Part shown: positions 25,274 through 36,600 of the stretch, piece by piece | How the letters are laid out: every line of letters begins with the position of its first letter | Numbering within the stretch: the first letter of the stretch is position 1 | From: Pseudomonas saponiphila | GTDB taxonomy: Bacteria; Pseudomonadota; Gammaproteobacteria; Pseudomonadales; Pseudomonadaceae | Reading direction: 5' to 3' | Length of the DNA: 64,000 nucleotides | NCBI RefSeq assembly: GCF_900105185.1 | Contig: NZ_FNTJ01000002.1 | Location: 1,178,001-1,242,000, forward strand | Translations under genes and position numbers: made by a program | The notes under the pieces: generated by a model | Database searches by the model: none | Seen by the model: the letters and a program-made list of their open reading frames with translations, nothing else | What the model was told of the DNA's origin: nothing

Positions 25274-27259
25274 TCAGGCCGGTTCCGGCAGGTGTAGATG
25301 GAAACAGATGGGGCTTTCGTGCCCACGGCTTTCCAGCACCAGGGTGCCGCCGTGCAATTCGCTGATGCGCTTGACCAGATAGAGGCCGAGCCCGGCGCCC
25401 GGCGAGTGCTGGGACTGGGTGCCGCGGAAGTATTTCTGGAACAGCAGCGGTGCCTGGTCGGCGGGAATCTCGGCCCCGGCGTTGAGTACTCGAAGCTGAA
25501 TGCCTCGGGGGCCGTCGTCGACTTCTACCTGCACCGCGGTGTCGGCGGGGGCATGGCGGTCGGCGTTGGCCAGCAGGTTGCGCAAGGCCACGCGCAGCAA
25601 GCCAAAGTCGCAACTGATGTGGCTTCGCCCTGCCCGGTAGTGGAGTTGGATGCGCTCGGGCGGGAATTCGCCCATGCAGCCCTGGAGCAACGCCATCAGG
25701 TCATGTTCAGTGCGCCGCAACTCAATGGCGCCGTCCGTCATGCGGTCATGGTTGAGGTAGTCGTCCACCAGGGTCATCAGGCGCTTGGAGGCTTCGTGGA
25801 TGTTCTGGCAGCGTCGTTCATTGCGTTCCGGTGGCCCCGCCAGGTTGCGGATCATCTGTTGCGCCGAGGTGCCGATGATCGCCAGCGGCGTGCGGAATTC
25901 GTGGGAAACCATGGCCACGAAGTCCCGTTGCTCCTCGCGGATCTGCTTTTCGTGGCGCAGCGACTCGCGCAGCTCTTGCTCCAGCAGTACGCGCTGGCGG
26001 ATCTCGTTGCGCAGTTCGCGGGTGCGCAGAGCGATCCGCGATTCCAGATCGGCATTCTGATTCTGGATCAGCTGGGTGAAGGCATCTTCGGCGCGGCGGG
26101 TCTTTTCCTTGAGCCATCGGTAGTGAAGGATGATGCGCATGCTCATCAGCAGCATGTGCATCAGGGCCCCGATGGCCACGGCGTTATCGGTGAAGAAGGT
26201 GGCGGGCAGGTAACCCAGGTTGCGCAGGAAGCTGATGCCGATGCCCGCGTAGTAGATGCCGAACAGCAGCAGGAAGTAGCGCGCGGGCCGGTGGCCGGTG
26301 AACGTCAGCCACAGGGCAAAGCCGATGAAGAACGGGATGCTCAGCAACACGGTGATCTGGTGCAGGGGGGCGCCGATCTGATAGTGCCCGCTCAGCACCG
26401 CCAGGGCCGAGAGCAGGCCAATGACCAGGCTGCCCACGGTCAATATCCGCTGAAGTCTGCGATAGCCTTCGAGGCGCAGTTGGCGCATCGCGAAGATCAC
26501 GCCCACCGGCAGGCTCAAGCCCAGCGCGCACCCCAGCAGCGTGTCGCTCAGCTCCATGGGCAGGCTCAATACCTGTTGCGGCAGACCCAGGGTCAGGCTT
26601 TCGATCCAGATGCAGAAACTGACGTATGCCAAGTACCAGCCACTTTCCGGAGCCCGGGTCATGCGCCAGAAAAAGCCGTGGAACAGGATCAGCACCAGAT
26701 AGATACCGAAGTACAGGCCGTAGCCCAGGTACTCCATGGTGGTGGTTTCGGCGAACCGGTCCTGGGGCATCAGGCGCACGCCCACCGACATGGCGTTCTT
26801 GCTCTTGAGGCGCAGCAACAGGACGTGCGGTTGCTGGTCGGTCAGGGTCAGCGCGAACACCGGCGAGCGATAGTCTACCGGCCAGTTTTCGCGGCCCATG
26901 GCTTCGCCGCTGCGCATCTCCCTGGGTGTGCCGCTCATGTCGTACAGGGTGGCTTCGTCCAGCAGGGAGTTGCTGAGCATCAGCATCCAGTGCACCGGTG
27001 AGCTTGCGCCGGCTTGCACGTGCATGCGCAGCCAGACCACACCGGGAACGAAGCCCGCGCTGAGTGAGCCGGGCAGCGCGCGCCAGTCTGTCGAGGCCCG
27101 GGCGGCCTCGGCATCCAGCTGGCCTTGCGGATCGTCCAGGCGTTCAAGGAAACCGCGGGCGCTCAGGCTGCTGCTTTCCAGCATGAGGGGGGCGGCGGGG
27201 GCGGGGGCAGGGAATGCCGTTAGCAACAGACACAGCAGCAACAGGAGCGAATAGGGCAT
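25274..27259 (-). CDS. 7TM-DISM sensor histidine kinase
   Basis: 661 residues. Signal peptide (~23), a ~160-residue extracellular 7TMR-DISM sensor domain (ALPGSLSAGFVPGVVWLRMH), seven membrane helices at ~185-385, a short coiled coil (residues ~395-440), then HisKA with His453 in FVAMVSHEFRTPL and an HATPase with NLLANADRHAP and the G box GAGLGLYLVKRI. No receiver domain. The gene is divergent from an atypical response regulator (180 bp between starts), and a normal one follows, so its partner is probably one of these. Confidence 0.92.
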   Translation of the reverse strand: MPYSLLLLLCLLLTAFPAPAPAAPLMLESSSLSARGFLERLDDPQGQLDAEAARASTDWRALPGSLSAGFVPGVVWLRMHVQAGASSPVHWMLMLSNSLLDEATLYDMSGTPREMRSGEAMGRENWPVDYRSPVFALTLTDQQPHVLLLRLKSKNAMSVGVRLMPQDRFAETTTMEYLGYGLYFGIYLVLILFHGFFWRMTRAPESGWYLAYVSFCIWIESLTLGLPQQVLSLPMELSDTLLGCALGLSLPVGVIFAMRQLRLEGYRRLQRILTVGSLVIGLLSALAVLSGHYQIGAPLHQITVLLSIPFFIGFALWLTFTGHRPARYFLLLFGIYYAGIGISFLRNLGYLPATFFTDNAVAIGALMHMLLMSMRIILHYRWLKEKTRRAEDAFTQLIQNQNADLESRIALRTRELRNEIRQRVLLEQELRESLRHEKQIREEQRDFVAMVSHEFRTPLAIIGTSAQQMIRNLAGPPERNERRCQNIHEASKRLMTLVDDYLNHDRMTDGAIELRRTEHDLMALLQGCMGEFPPERIQLHYRAGRSHISCDFGLLRVALRNLLANADRHAPADTAVQVEVDDGPRGIQLRVLNAGAEIPADQAPLLFQKYFRGTQSQHSPGAGLGLYLVKRISELHGGTLVLESRGHESPICFHLHLPEPA

Positions 27260-27438
27260 CAGTGGTGATCATGAGCAATGGACGGGAGTGGTTCTTCTGG
27301 CAGCCGAACTCCTTGCTCAGATTTGCTCAGTTCCGTTCTGGGCTATTTGCGTAGCATCGTGCTCATTGGTCTGACCTTGACGACTGCGCCGGCATGATAA
27401 TCCCTAACGCATTTCCTTTCCCTCCTCTTGTATGCGCC

Positions 27439-28125
27439 ATGCGCTTGATGGTCATTGAAGCGACGCCAGGAAGCCTCGGCAGCGCCGGCTCGGCCTGCTA
27501 CTCGACGGCTCATCGGCTGTTCATGATCGACCGCTTGCACCTGCAGGATGTGGACATCGCGCTGTTCGCGCCGCACATCATCCTGCTGCAGGTGCTTGTG
27601 GAAGATGGCCTGGAGTTGGCCCTGATCAGGCGTATCCGCCGATTGTGGCCGGACATCGGGCTGATCCTGGTCACCGAGCCCACGCCTCTCAAGCAACACC
27701 TGCAGGGGTATGCGCTGGGCGCTGACTATTGTCTGGCAAGCCCGATCGTGGACGTTGAGCTCAAGGCGGTCAGCGGTGCCTTGATGCGGCGAGTGTCCAT
27801 GCATATCGGCCCTGACGGCGATTGCTGGGTACTGGACGTACAGGACCGGCGACTGATTGCGCCAGACGGCAGGCAAGTGGAGCTCAGCCGCACCGAGTGC
27901 CGGGTGCTGCAATGCATGCAGCAGGCGCCGAAGAGCATCGCCAGCCGGCGCCAATTGGTGGAAGTCCTTGGCGAGGATTACCTGAGCTACGACGAACGCC
28001 GGCTGGAAGCCATCTTCAGTCGGTTGCGGCGCAAGATTAGCCTGTCCACCGGATTGCCGGCCCCCATCCTGTCGTTGCGCAATCAGGGCTACGCCTTCAG
28101 CGCCTCGCTGCTGCAGCACCGTTGA
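27439..28125 (+). CDS. OmpR-like regulator with degenerate receiver
   Basis: 228 residues. The C-terminal winged helix is intact and closely resembles that of the regulator at 28132-28815 (SRRQLVEVLGEDYLSYDERRLE, then LRRKI, then LRNQGYAF). The receiver-like N half has lost the acidic pair (MRLMVIEATP instead of VEDD), the phosphoacceptor (HIILLQVLVEDG has no Asp at the right place) and the switch Lys (CLASP instead of YLTKP). It therefore cannot be phosphorylated in the usual way. Start chosen to match the family N terminus; a start 15 codons earlier exists. Stops 6 bp from the convergent intact regulator. Confidence 0.8.
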   Translation: MRLMVIEATPGSLGSAGSACYSTAHRLFMIDRLHLQDVDIALFAPHIILLQVLVEDGLELALIRRIRRLWPDIGLILVTEPTPLKQHLQGYALGADYCLASPIVDVELKAVSGALMRRVSMHIGPDGDCWVLDVQDRRLIAPDGRQVELSRTECRVLQCMQQAPKSIASRRQLVEVLGEDYLSYDERRLEAIFSRLRRKISLSTGLPAPILSLRNQGYAFSASLLQHR

Positions 28126-28131
28126 GCGCGT

Positions 28132-28815
28132 TCAGTCGATGATCGTCACGCGCTCGTAGAAACAGTAGCCACTGTTGCGCAGGGTCTTGATTGGCAGTTC
28201 CAGGTCGGTGGCCTGTTCGACCTTGCGCCGTAGCCGGCGCATCTGGGTATCGAGGCGGCGCTGATCGTAGCCGAGCCAGTCTTCGCCCAGCGCCTCGACG
28301 ATCTGGCGCCGGCTGACATTGCTCCCGGCGCCGTTCATCAACGCTTGCAACACCAGGGTGTCCTGGTTGGACAGGCGCAACATCCGCTGGTTGGGGGCCC
28401 ACAGCTCGCGTGGCCCGGTCGCCAGGCGCCAGGGTTGCGCCTCGCCTTGCAGGCCCAGGCGCCGCACCAGGGCGTTGATCACCGCCGCCAGTTCATCCAG
28501 GTCGCAGCCCTTGGTCAGGTAGTGATCGGCGCCGATGCGCAGCCCCAGCACTTTCTGCTCAATGGCTGCGCGCGCGGTGAAGGCGACAATGCCCAGGGTG
28601 CCGCCCTGTTGGCGCAATCCGAGGATCAGCTCCAGGCCATCGCCATCGGGGAGTCCGAGGTCGATCACCGCCAGGCTGTGGCGCTTTGCATCGAAGGTCC
28701 GGGTGAAGGCGGCGATATCGCCGACCAGGGTCACCCGATAGCCGCAATCGCCGAGAAACTCGGCCAGCTCCTCGGCAATCACGGGTTCGTCTTCGAGTAG
28801 GATCAGTTCAAGCAT
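28132..28815 (-). CDS. OmpR/PhoB-family response regulator
   Basis: 227 residues. Receiver with acidic pocket Glu8/Asp9 (LLEDEP), phosphoacceptor Asp52 (VIDLGLPDGDG), Thr80 and Lys102 (HYLTKG); C-terminal winged helix (SRRQIVEALGEDWLGYDQRR, LRNSGYCFYE). Start at the ATG giving MLELILLEDEP. It is convergent with its pseudo-receiver relative. Likely partner of the 7TM-DISM kinase. Its proximity to the adhesin operon suggests, but does not prove, control of that operon. Confidence 0.88.
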   Translation of the reverse strand: MLELILLEDEPVIAEELAEFLGDCGYRVTLVGDIAAFTRTFDAKRHSLAVIDLGLPDGDGLELILGLRQQGGTLGIVAFTARAAIEQKVLGLRIGADHYLTKGCDLDELAAVINALVRRLGLQGEAQPWRLATGPRELWAPNQRMLRLSNQDTLVLQALMNGAGSNVSRRQIVEALGEDWLGYDQRRLDTQMRRLRRKVEQATDLELPIKTLRNSGYCFYERVTIID

Positions 28816-28935
28816 CGATTGGGCGCTGTGGTGGAAACGACAGGAAGATAAACACCACTCAAACCGCAAGAAAAAAGCCAGGAGAGGAGGGCGTGAAACG
28901 CCGGGCATTGTAGCGAAAAGGCTGCGCGGTTAGAA

Positions 28936-28961
28936 CGACCGCCCCCCGGGGAGGGCGATCG
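28936..28961 (-). terminator. possible terminator of the two-partner secretion operon
   Basis: CGACCGCCC...GGGCGATCG, GC stem with one mismatch, 35 bp after the transporter stop in its direction. No T run. Confidence 0.35.
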
Positions 28962-28995
28962 GACAGGCGTTGCAAACCAGGTGCCCACGCTCATC

Positions 28996-30666
28996 TCAGA
29001 GGATCTTGTACACCAGTTGCAGGTTGATGTAGGACGAGTCCTGGTCGTTGCGGACCTTGGTCAACGGCACGCCCACCGTCAGCTCGCCACTGAGCCGCGA
29101 AGTGGCCTGCCAGTTGATGCCGGTGCCGACGCTGTCGAGCTTCTCGGGCTGACGGAACGACGAGTCGATGCGCCCGTAGTCGTAGAAGCCGAAGCCGGTC
29201 AGGGCCTGGGTGATGCGGTAGTTCGCCTGCAGGTTGGAGTACAGGCCGCCGTCGCCGGCCAACTCGCCCTGGCGGTAACCGCGCACGGTGGAAGCGCCGC
29301 CGATCTGGAACAGCTGGCTGGAAGGCACTCCTTCGCGTTTCGAGTACTGCCAGGCGCCGTTGGCATTGAGGAACCAGTCCGGGCCGAGCGCCTGATAGAG
29401 CTGCCAGTAGCCGACCCAGAGGCCGAAGTGGTCGCGGATCGGCGTGCCCTCGACTTCGCTGCGCGCATCCTGATAACCCAGGCTCACCCGCACCGAGCGG
29501 CCGGGTGCCAGGTACAGCGTGGTCAGGTCGGCCTGGGTGCTCTTGACCCGGTTTTCGTTGAGGAAGACATCGGAAATGTAGTTGCGGGTGCTCTGCTCGC
29601 TGTAGGTCAGTTGGCCGGTGAGCAGCCAGCTCTGGTTGCTCCACAGCGGGTGATTGATGAACAGCGAACCGTTCTTCGAGTCGCTGCGCGAATCCAGGCT
29701 GCTGAACGGTCCATAGATGACCTTCGCCCGGCTCTTGCCGATGCGCCCGCCGATGCGTCCGCCCAGGCTGTTGAAGGGCGCGTCGTAGGACAGCATGCCC
29801 ATGCCCGAGCCTCGGGCGCCGGTGAGGAAGGCCGAGAACACGTCGTCACCGCCCAGGGCGCCGTAATGGCGGTACATCATGCCGCCGGTTTCTTCCCCGG
29901 TGGATTCATAGCCATTGTTGTTGGCGAACAATTCGAGGCTGTTCTGCGGCGGCTCGTTGACGTTCACATAGACATCGGTCAGGCCATAGCCCTTGCCGGG
30001 CTGCAACGAAGCCGAGAGGTTGCCCGAGCTCAGGCGGTTGAAGCGCGACAGCTCGGCTTCCAGGCGCTTGGGGTCGACCAGCTCGCCGGGCTTGATGTCC
30101 AGGCGCTGGCGCACGAAGTCCTGTTTCATGTAGCCGTTGCCTTCCAGGACCAGCTCGCCTACCCGGCCCTCCACCAGTTGAATGCGCACGCGACCGCCTT
30201 CGATGCGTTGCGCCGGCAGGATGGCCCGCGCGGTGGCGTAGCCCTTCTGGTCATAGAGCCGGTTCACCGCCGAAATCAGCTGCTGCAGCTCGCTGAAGCC
30301 GACCTTGTGCCCCAGGTACGGCTGGACCAGTGCCTGCAGCTGGGCGCTGTCGAGAATCGCCGTTTCACTGAACACCACGGTGACGAGCTCGAAGTTGAGG
30401 CTGGCGTTCTCCGGCAGTTTCTGGTCGCCCACCAAGGGCACGGTCAGTGCCGGAGTGTTGTCTTGCGGCGCAGTGTCCTGGCGCTCCAGGGCCCGTTGTG
30501 GCTGGCGCAGCAGTTCGGAGCTGATGGCGCCCGGCAAGGCGCCGGACGGCAGTGATTCAGCGTTGGCCAAGAGCGAGAACATCAGGCCGGCGGTGCCGAG
30601 CAGAAATGGCAGCCTGAAGGCGGTGGCGCTCAGGCCACCGCGCTGCTGAAGGTTAGATCGAGTCAT
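28996..30666 (-). CDS. TpsB outer-membrane transporter (ShlB/FhaC/HecB family)
   Basis: 556 residues. Signal peptide (~37 residues to ANA), an N-terminal helix-like stretch, two POTRA domains (ILDSAQLQALVQPYLGHKV and VGELVLEGNGYMKQDFVRQR) and a 16-strand beta-barrel with the L6 motif VRGYRQGEL and a final strand YINLQLVYKIL. It folds in the outer membrane and exports the TpsA partner encoded just upstream. The ATG at 30666 lies 14 nt inside the end of the adhesin gene (ATGACTCGATCTAA), so translation is coupled. A longer open frame upstream is within the adhesin gene in another frame and is not used. Confidence 0.93.
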   Translation of the reverse strand: MTRSNLQQRGGLSATAFRLPFLLGTAGLMFSLLANAESLPSGALPGAISSELLRQPQRALERQDTAPQDNTPALTVPLVGDQKLPENASLNFELVTVVFSETAILDSAQLQALVQPYLGHKVGFSELQQLISAVNRLYDQKGYATARAILPAQRIEGGRVRIQLVEGRVGELVLEGNGYMKQDFVRQRLDIKPGELVDPKRLEAELSRFNRLSSGNLSASLQPGKGYGLTDVYVNVNEPPQNSLELFANNNGYESTGEETGGMMYRHYGALGGDDVFSAFLTGARGSGMGMLSYDAPFNSLGGRIGGRIGKSRAKVIYGPFSSLDSRSDSKNGSLFINHPLWSNQSWLLTGQLTYSEQSTRNYISDVFLNENRVKSTQADLTTLYLAPGRSVRVSLGYQDARSEVEGTPIRDHFGLWVGYWQLYQALGPDWFLNANGAWQYSKREGVPSSQLFQIGGASTVRGYRQGELAGDGGLYSNLQANYRITQALTGFGFYDYGRIDSSFRQPEKLDSVGTGINWQATSRLSGELTVGVPLTKVRNDQDSSYINLQLVYKIL

Positions 30667-33600
30667 CGTTGCTCTGATTGCTGAGGTTGACCGCCCGTGG
30701 GGCGATGGAAAGTTCTTGGGCCGGTTGCAGCACCGGGTACACCGGATGCGCCGCCGAGAAGGCCGGCATGGTTTGCCCGCCATGGCTGTTGCGCCAGTCG
30801 GCGCTGAAGTGCGGACGAGCCAGGTCGAAGGCGGCGTAGCCGTTGGTGACCAGGTTGCGGGTGAACACGCCACGGGCCGAGTCGAACCACATCGGTGCGC
30901 GGGAGCCGGTGGCGCCGCGGGTTTCCAGGTCGAGGCTGAAGCCCTTCCAGGGGATGTAGTACTGGAAGTCGCTGGCATAGCGCAGCGCCGGGGTGGTGTT
31001 GTCCATCAGCGCGGTCACATAGCCGGTGCTCAGTTTCATTTCCTCACCGATGTAGCCGTTGAGGATGTTGAAGCGCTCGGCATTGGAGCGGATGTTGGCC
31101 ACCCGCGCCGCCAGTTGCTCGGCGCGTACATACGGGGCATTGCTGATGCCCAGGTCGATGCGGTCGGCGACCCCGCCTTGCAGGTTGCTGGCCCACAGGC
31201 GCAACGGCGTGGCCTGGACGGTCTGGGTGACCTGGCCGCGAATGCTCTGGGCCCGCAGTTCCAGATCGCGGGCGACACGCACGTCGGCCAGGTCCAGATC
31301 GGTGGTGCCGAGCACGCCGTCGCCGTCGCCAATTACCCGGACCGAGCCGGTCAGGGCATGCACCTGGTCGGCATGGGCCTCGCGCAGCAGGTGCAGGTTG
31401 ACGTCGCCCACCGGGGTCCGGGCGTTGAAGCGGCCGGTGTCCAGGCGCACGGCCGTCGCCGCCTCGCCCACGCCGGTCGCCGCCACCAGGTCGACCTGGC
31501 CGTCGGCCTCGTCGGTGGTGCGGATCAGCGAGTCCTTGTCGTCCATGCGGATCGCGCCGGCAGCGGCGGTCAGGCCCACGCGGCCGTCGAGCACGCTGTT
31601 GCTCATCACCAGGTCTTTCTGGGTGGCGAGGATGTTCGCGCCCAGGCCGAACAGCCCCAGCGCGCCTTGCTGCTGCACCACCTGGAACGGATTGGCGGCG
31701 GTGCCGATGTAGCCCGAGGTCTTGCCGTTGGCGTCCACCGCGCGCAGGTTGACCAGGCCACCGTCGAAGGTGGCGTGGTCGCCCAGGGAGCTGAAGTTGC
31801 CGTGGTTGGCCACCAGGTTGGTTTCGCCCTTCACGTCGATCTTGCCCACCACCACGTTGCCGTTGAGCACCACCACGTTGGCGGTGCCCGGGGCCACCAG
31901 GCGGTACACGGTGACCGGGTCGTTGCCGCGGTTGGTGACCTGGATCGGGTTGTCCGGCGAGCCGATGTTGCGCCCGGCGTCGATGTACAGGCCGCCGGTG
32001 ACCGCACCGGCCACGCCCGTGGCGGTCTGGTTGATCACGTCACGGCCGGCGTAGACGTACAGGGTGCCACCGACGGTGATGTCCTTGAGGATCACGTCCT
32101 GGGAGGTGCCGACGTGGTAGTCGCCCTTGGCGTCGATCACCACCGGGTCCTTGGCTTCCACCACCAGGTCATAGCGCGGACGCAGGGTCACGCGCACCGT
32201 GTCGCCGTCCACCTGCTCGGCCTGCAGGGTGCCGGGCTTGGCTTCGGCCAGCAGGGCCATCAGCTGGCTGGAGTTGTAGCTGTTGCCCTGTGACGAGGAC
32301 AGTTGGGTGACGACGGGCAGGTAGCCGTCGGTGCGCTTGAGGGTGAACACCAGGGTCTCCGGGTCCGGCAACGGCTGGGTCGGGTCGTTGTTCAGGCGGA
32401 TCGAGCCTTGGGTGGCGGCGACGTTGGGTAGCGCACCGGTTGAAGGCCGCTCCCCGGCCACGGCACCGGCGTTGATCACCGTGCCCAGCATGCTCTTGTC
32501 CCATACCGCGCCATGGGTCATCTGCGTATAGAGCGCGGACTGGCTGTCCAGGGTGTACTGGAAGTTGCTGTCGCGGGTTTTCAGCAGCCCCTGGTCGAAG
32601 CCCGGCGTGCCGGCCAGGAAGCTCTTGGCTTCCTGGTAGCGGGCCTTGATCGCCGTGTTGATCTCGGCGTCGGTCGGGGCGCGGCCGAGGCTTGCGGCCA
32701 CCTGCTCGCGATACAGGCCCAGGCCCTTCTGGCTCAGGCTGAAGGCGCTGTCGGGCTGGTTGGCCAGATCGCGGATCGACCAGTAGTCGCCGTAGTAGCG
32801 CACCACCAGATTCTGGTAGCCGTTGATGGTGCTCTTGGCGTTGTCGGCGTTGGTCAGGCCCAAGGCCTCCCACTCCTTGATCTTCTCTTGCAGCTTGGCG
32901 TCCTGGGTTTCGCCCTTGGGCGCGGCGCCGATGATCTGGCCACTTGGGGTGTTGAGCTCGACATTGCCGAACAGCGACTCGATGAAGCCGACCTTCATGT
33001 GGCCGCTGGCCTGGGTCAGGGTCACGCTGCCGGGGGCCGAGGCGTTGATCTCGTTGCTCTGGGTCACCAGCGGCCGGTTGACCCCGCCGATGGAACTGCC
33101 CGAGCCCGAATGCAGGTTGAGCACGTCGCCGGCGATGGCCACGCCATTGCTGTCGGCATGCTGGTAGATGCCGCCCACGGCGTTGATGGTGACATCGCCG
33201 GTGGTCTGGATCGACTTGGCGTAGACGTCGCCGCTGCTGTTGAGGAACACATCGCCCTGGCTGCGGGCGCTGACCGAGGCGCCGGCCACGCGGGAGTCGA
33301 TGATGTTCAGGCCCTGGGTGGCGCTGCCGATGCCCTGGGAAGCGTTGAGCTGCAGATCCTTGCCCTGCAGCGAACCGCCGGCCTGCAGCAGCGAGCCGCC
33401 CTTGACGTCGAAGGTGCTGGTGCCGACGTTGTTGCGGATATCGCCGCCGAGCATGACGTTGGAGGTGGAGTCCACCCGCAGCCGCGACTCGCTGTTGCCG
33501 ACGAAGCGGATCGGGATGGCGTAGTCGGCCTTCACGCTGTTGGTCAGGTCCAGCTTGATGTCGGTGGCCAGGTTGAACTCGGTGCCGTTGACGAAGCCGC

Positions 33601-36600
33601 CCCAGTCGTTGTTGCCATCGCTGGTGACGGTGACCTTGGTGTAGCCGATCTTGCCATCGGCCCACTGCATGAAGGCTTTGTCGTCGCCCGTGGCGTCGCG
33701 CACTACCACCTTGCCGTCGCCCACGTGGTAGGAGGAGCCGTCGGAGTTGGAGATGGTGCTCACCCACTGGCCGAGCTTCTCGTCCATGTCGGTGGTGTCG
33801 CCGGACACCGAGGTGGCGCCGCTGTAATCGCGGGTCAGGTGGTACTCGTGGGTCCACTCGTAGCGCGCGCCGGTCTGTGGCTTGTAGCTGAATTCGCGGC
33901 CGATGGTGCTGTCGAGCAGGGCGCTGCCCAGGCCACTGGCGCCGTTGGCGTCGTTGTAGACCGCAACGCTGTTCTGCCCCGCCTGGTTCACGTACCACCA
34001 GGTCTGCGCACGGCCGTCGCCCCAGGACTTCAGGGTGTCGGTGATGCGCACCACGCTCTGCCCGCCATTGCCCAGGTCGATGTCGGTGAGGCGCAGGTCG
34101 TAGCCAGTGCTGTTGTTGATCTGCACGTCGCCGTAGCCTGAGTTGACGCGGATGTTGCCCAGCACGTTGGTGTTGATGATGTTGCCGGTCAGCGATACCG
34201 AGCCGCCGCCGGCGGCGTCGATGCGCTGCACCTGGATGCGGTGGTTGTTGGAGTCCCAATAGACCATTGGCACCTCGTCGCTGCCGTCGATGGCCGCGAC
34301 GCTGTTCAGGCGCACCAGGCCGTTGCCCGAGGCGATGCTGCCGATTTCGTTGGCCACCGCGCCGTTGAGGTTCAGCGACCAGTCGGTGCGGCTGCCGACT
34401 TCGATTCCGGCGTTGATGTTGATGTTCTTGGCGTTGATCGCCAGGGCTCCGCCCACGCGCATCGCGCTTTGCGACGAACCGCCGGTGTCGGACTGGCTCA
34501 GCGCCGCGTTGTTGCGCGTGGCCAGGGTGTTGAGGCCGACGTAGGTCCAGTCCCACACGCCGGTCGTGCAGCTCCAGAGCACACACGACAGGTCGTCCGC
34601 GTCCTGGTTGCCGGTATAGACGAACTTGCCGTCCTTGAGGCTCACCCGGTCAGCGGTGTTGGTGTTGTCGTTCTCCCAGTAGTCCCGCACGATGCCGCCG
34701 ACGATGACCTGCTGGTCCTTGCCGTCGCCACGGCCGAACTTGCGGATCAGGAAATCGGTGAATTCCTTCTGGTCGCTGTACTTGCGCGAGCCGTCCGGAT
34801 TGGTGTTGTAGACCGCGTTGGCGGTGTACTCGGCGATGGCATCGGGAATCGAGCGGCCGTTGAGCAGCCCGAGCACTTCCGGCGACAGGCCCTTGATGAT
34901 GTTGGCCCACTCGGCCTGCACCGAGGCCAGGTTCCAGTTGCGCCCTGGCAGGTTCACGAACAGGTCGCCGTTGGGCACGTTCATGCTCAGCTGGTAGCTC
35001 TCGATGGTGGCGAACTGCGAGACGTTGCCCGAGGTGTTGCTCAGCGCGGTGTTGCCCTTGAGGTTCTGGATATCCCCCAGCACCAGGATCCCCGGCGCCG
35101 GGCTGGTGTTGCCCGCCAACTGGGTGTCGTAGGTGTTCTGAATGACGATCGAAGGCACGCTCGGGCGCTGGTTGGCGTCATAGAAGTCGGACTGCGAGCG
35201 GCCCACTTCGGTCAAGCGGGCACCGCTGGCGTTGAGCTTGGCCGCGCCAGTGGAGGTGATGCTGCCGGTGCCGGCCGCGGACACCAGGATGCCGTTGGTC
35301 ACCAGGTAGTCGTCCGAGCTGTTGTGGATCACCACCGTGGGCGCGCCGTAGGCGGTCAGTTCGGCTCCGGATTGCTGGATGCGGTCGGCGCCGACGCGGA
35401 TGTCGCCGGCCCCGGCGATCAGGTCGTTGACGATCAGGCTGTCCACCGTGGTGTTGCCGTCGGCGCCGGCCCCCAGGGACTTGGCGGTGCTGGCGCGCAT
35501 CTGGGTGTAGAGGGCGATCTGTTCGCTGAGCCGCGCGTGGTCGCTGGAGCCAGGAGTCAGCCCGGCCAGTTGCTGGTTGAGCTGGGCCAGGGTGGCGTCG
35601 ATCTGCGCCAGCGGACGGAACGCATTGGCGCTGCCGGCCTTGGACACGCTGTAGGTCAGGTCGCCCAGGGAGGACACCACGCGGGCGGCCTGGCCGTCCC
35701 AGTAGAGTTCCTGGCGGTTACCGACACCGGCGATGACCTCGGTGTCGGCCAGGTTCAGGTTGGCCAGCTGGTTGACCTTGTTGGAGCGCACTGTCTGCTC
35801 GCTGGAGAACAGCGACAGGTACGGGTTCTTGCCGGTGCCGCTGCCATCGGCGCTGACCTTGCCGTTGGTGGCGGTGAGGTCGACGTTGCGCACCGAGCGC
35901 AAGCGGTCGTTGCGGCCGAAGATCAGGTCGTTGGTGGTGCTGGCGGTGGCGTCCACCCCGAGCTTGGCGGTGATCGGTATCAGGGTGTTGTTCACCACCA
36001 GGGTACTGGCCTTGGCGCGGATGTCGTTGGACTGGTTGCCGTCGGCGCTCTGGCCCGCGCGCAGGCCGAGGTTGCCATAGCCCAGCAGGTCGGCATTGGC
36101 GCCGAAGCGGATCATCTGCGCGGCGTTCAGGTCGATCTTCGAGTTGCCGCCGCCGGCGCCCACCAGGCCGAACACGTCCACGCGAGCGTCGGTGCTGGCG
36201 CGGGTGTCGCTGTAGGCGCCGACCTGGAGCAGGCCGCTGCTGCGCAGGTTGGCGTCGTCGCCCACCAGCACCTGGTTGTTCACCGTGACCTTCATGTCGG
36301 TGCCGGCGTAGGGCGCGGCGATGGCGCCACCGGCCTTGAGCTTGCCGACGTCGGCCACGCGCATGGTGTTGTGCGCGTTCATGCGCAGGTGGCCCTTCTC
36401 CACGTCCAGCACGCTGCCGTTGGTGGCCAGGCCGACGTTGTTGCCCAGCAGGATGCGGCTGCTGTCGCTGATGCTGTTGTCCACCAGCACCGCGCTGCCG
36501 GTGAGCACGCCGCCGGAACCGGAATAGGCGTTGGCGCCGCCCTGGGTGATGTTGTGGGCCTCGACATCGAGGCCGTCACGGGCGGCCAGGCGCGCGCCGT

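Noticed and set aside
30653..31000. Contact-dependent inhibition (CdiA) toxin tip on the adhesin
   Set aside because: No VENN or similar delimiter, no toxin-like C-terminal domain and no small immunity gene downstream; the transporter follows directly.
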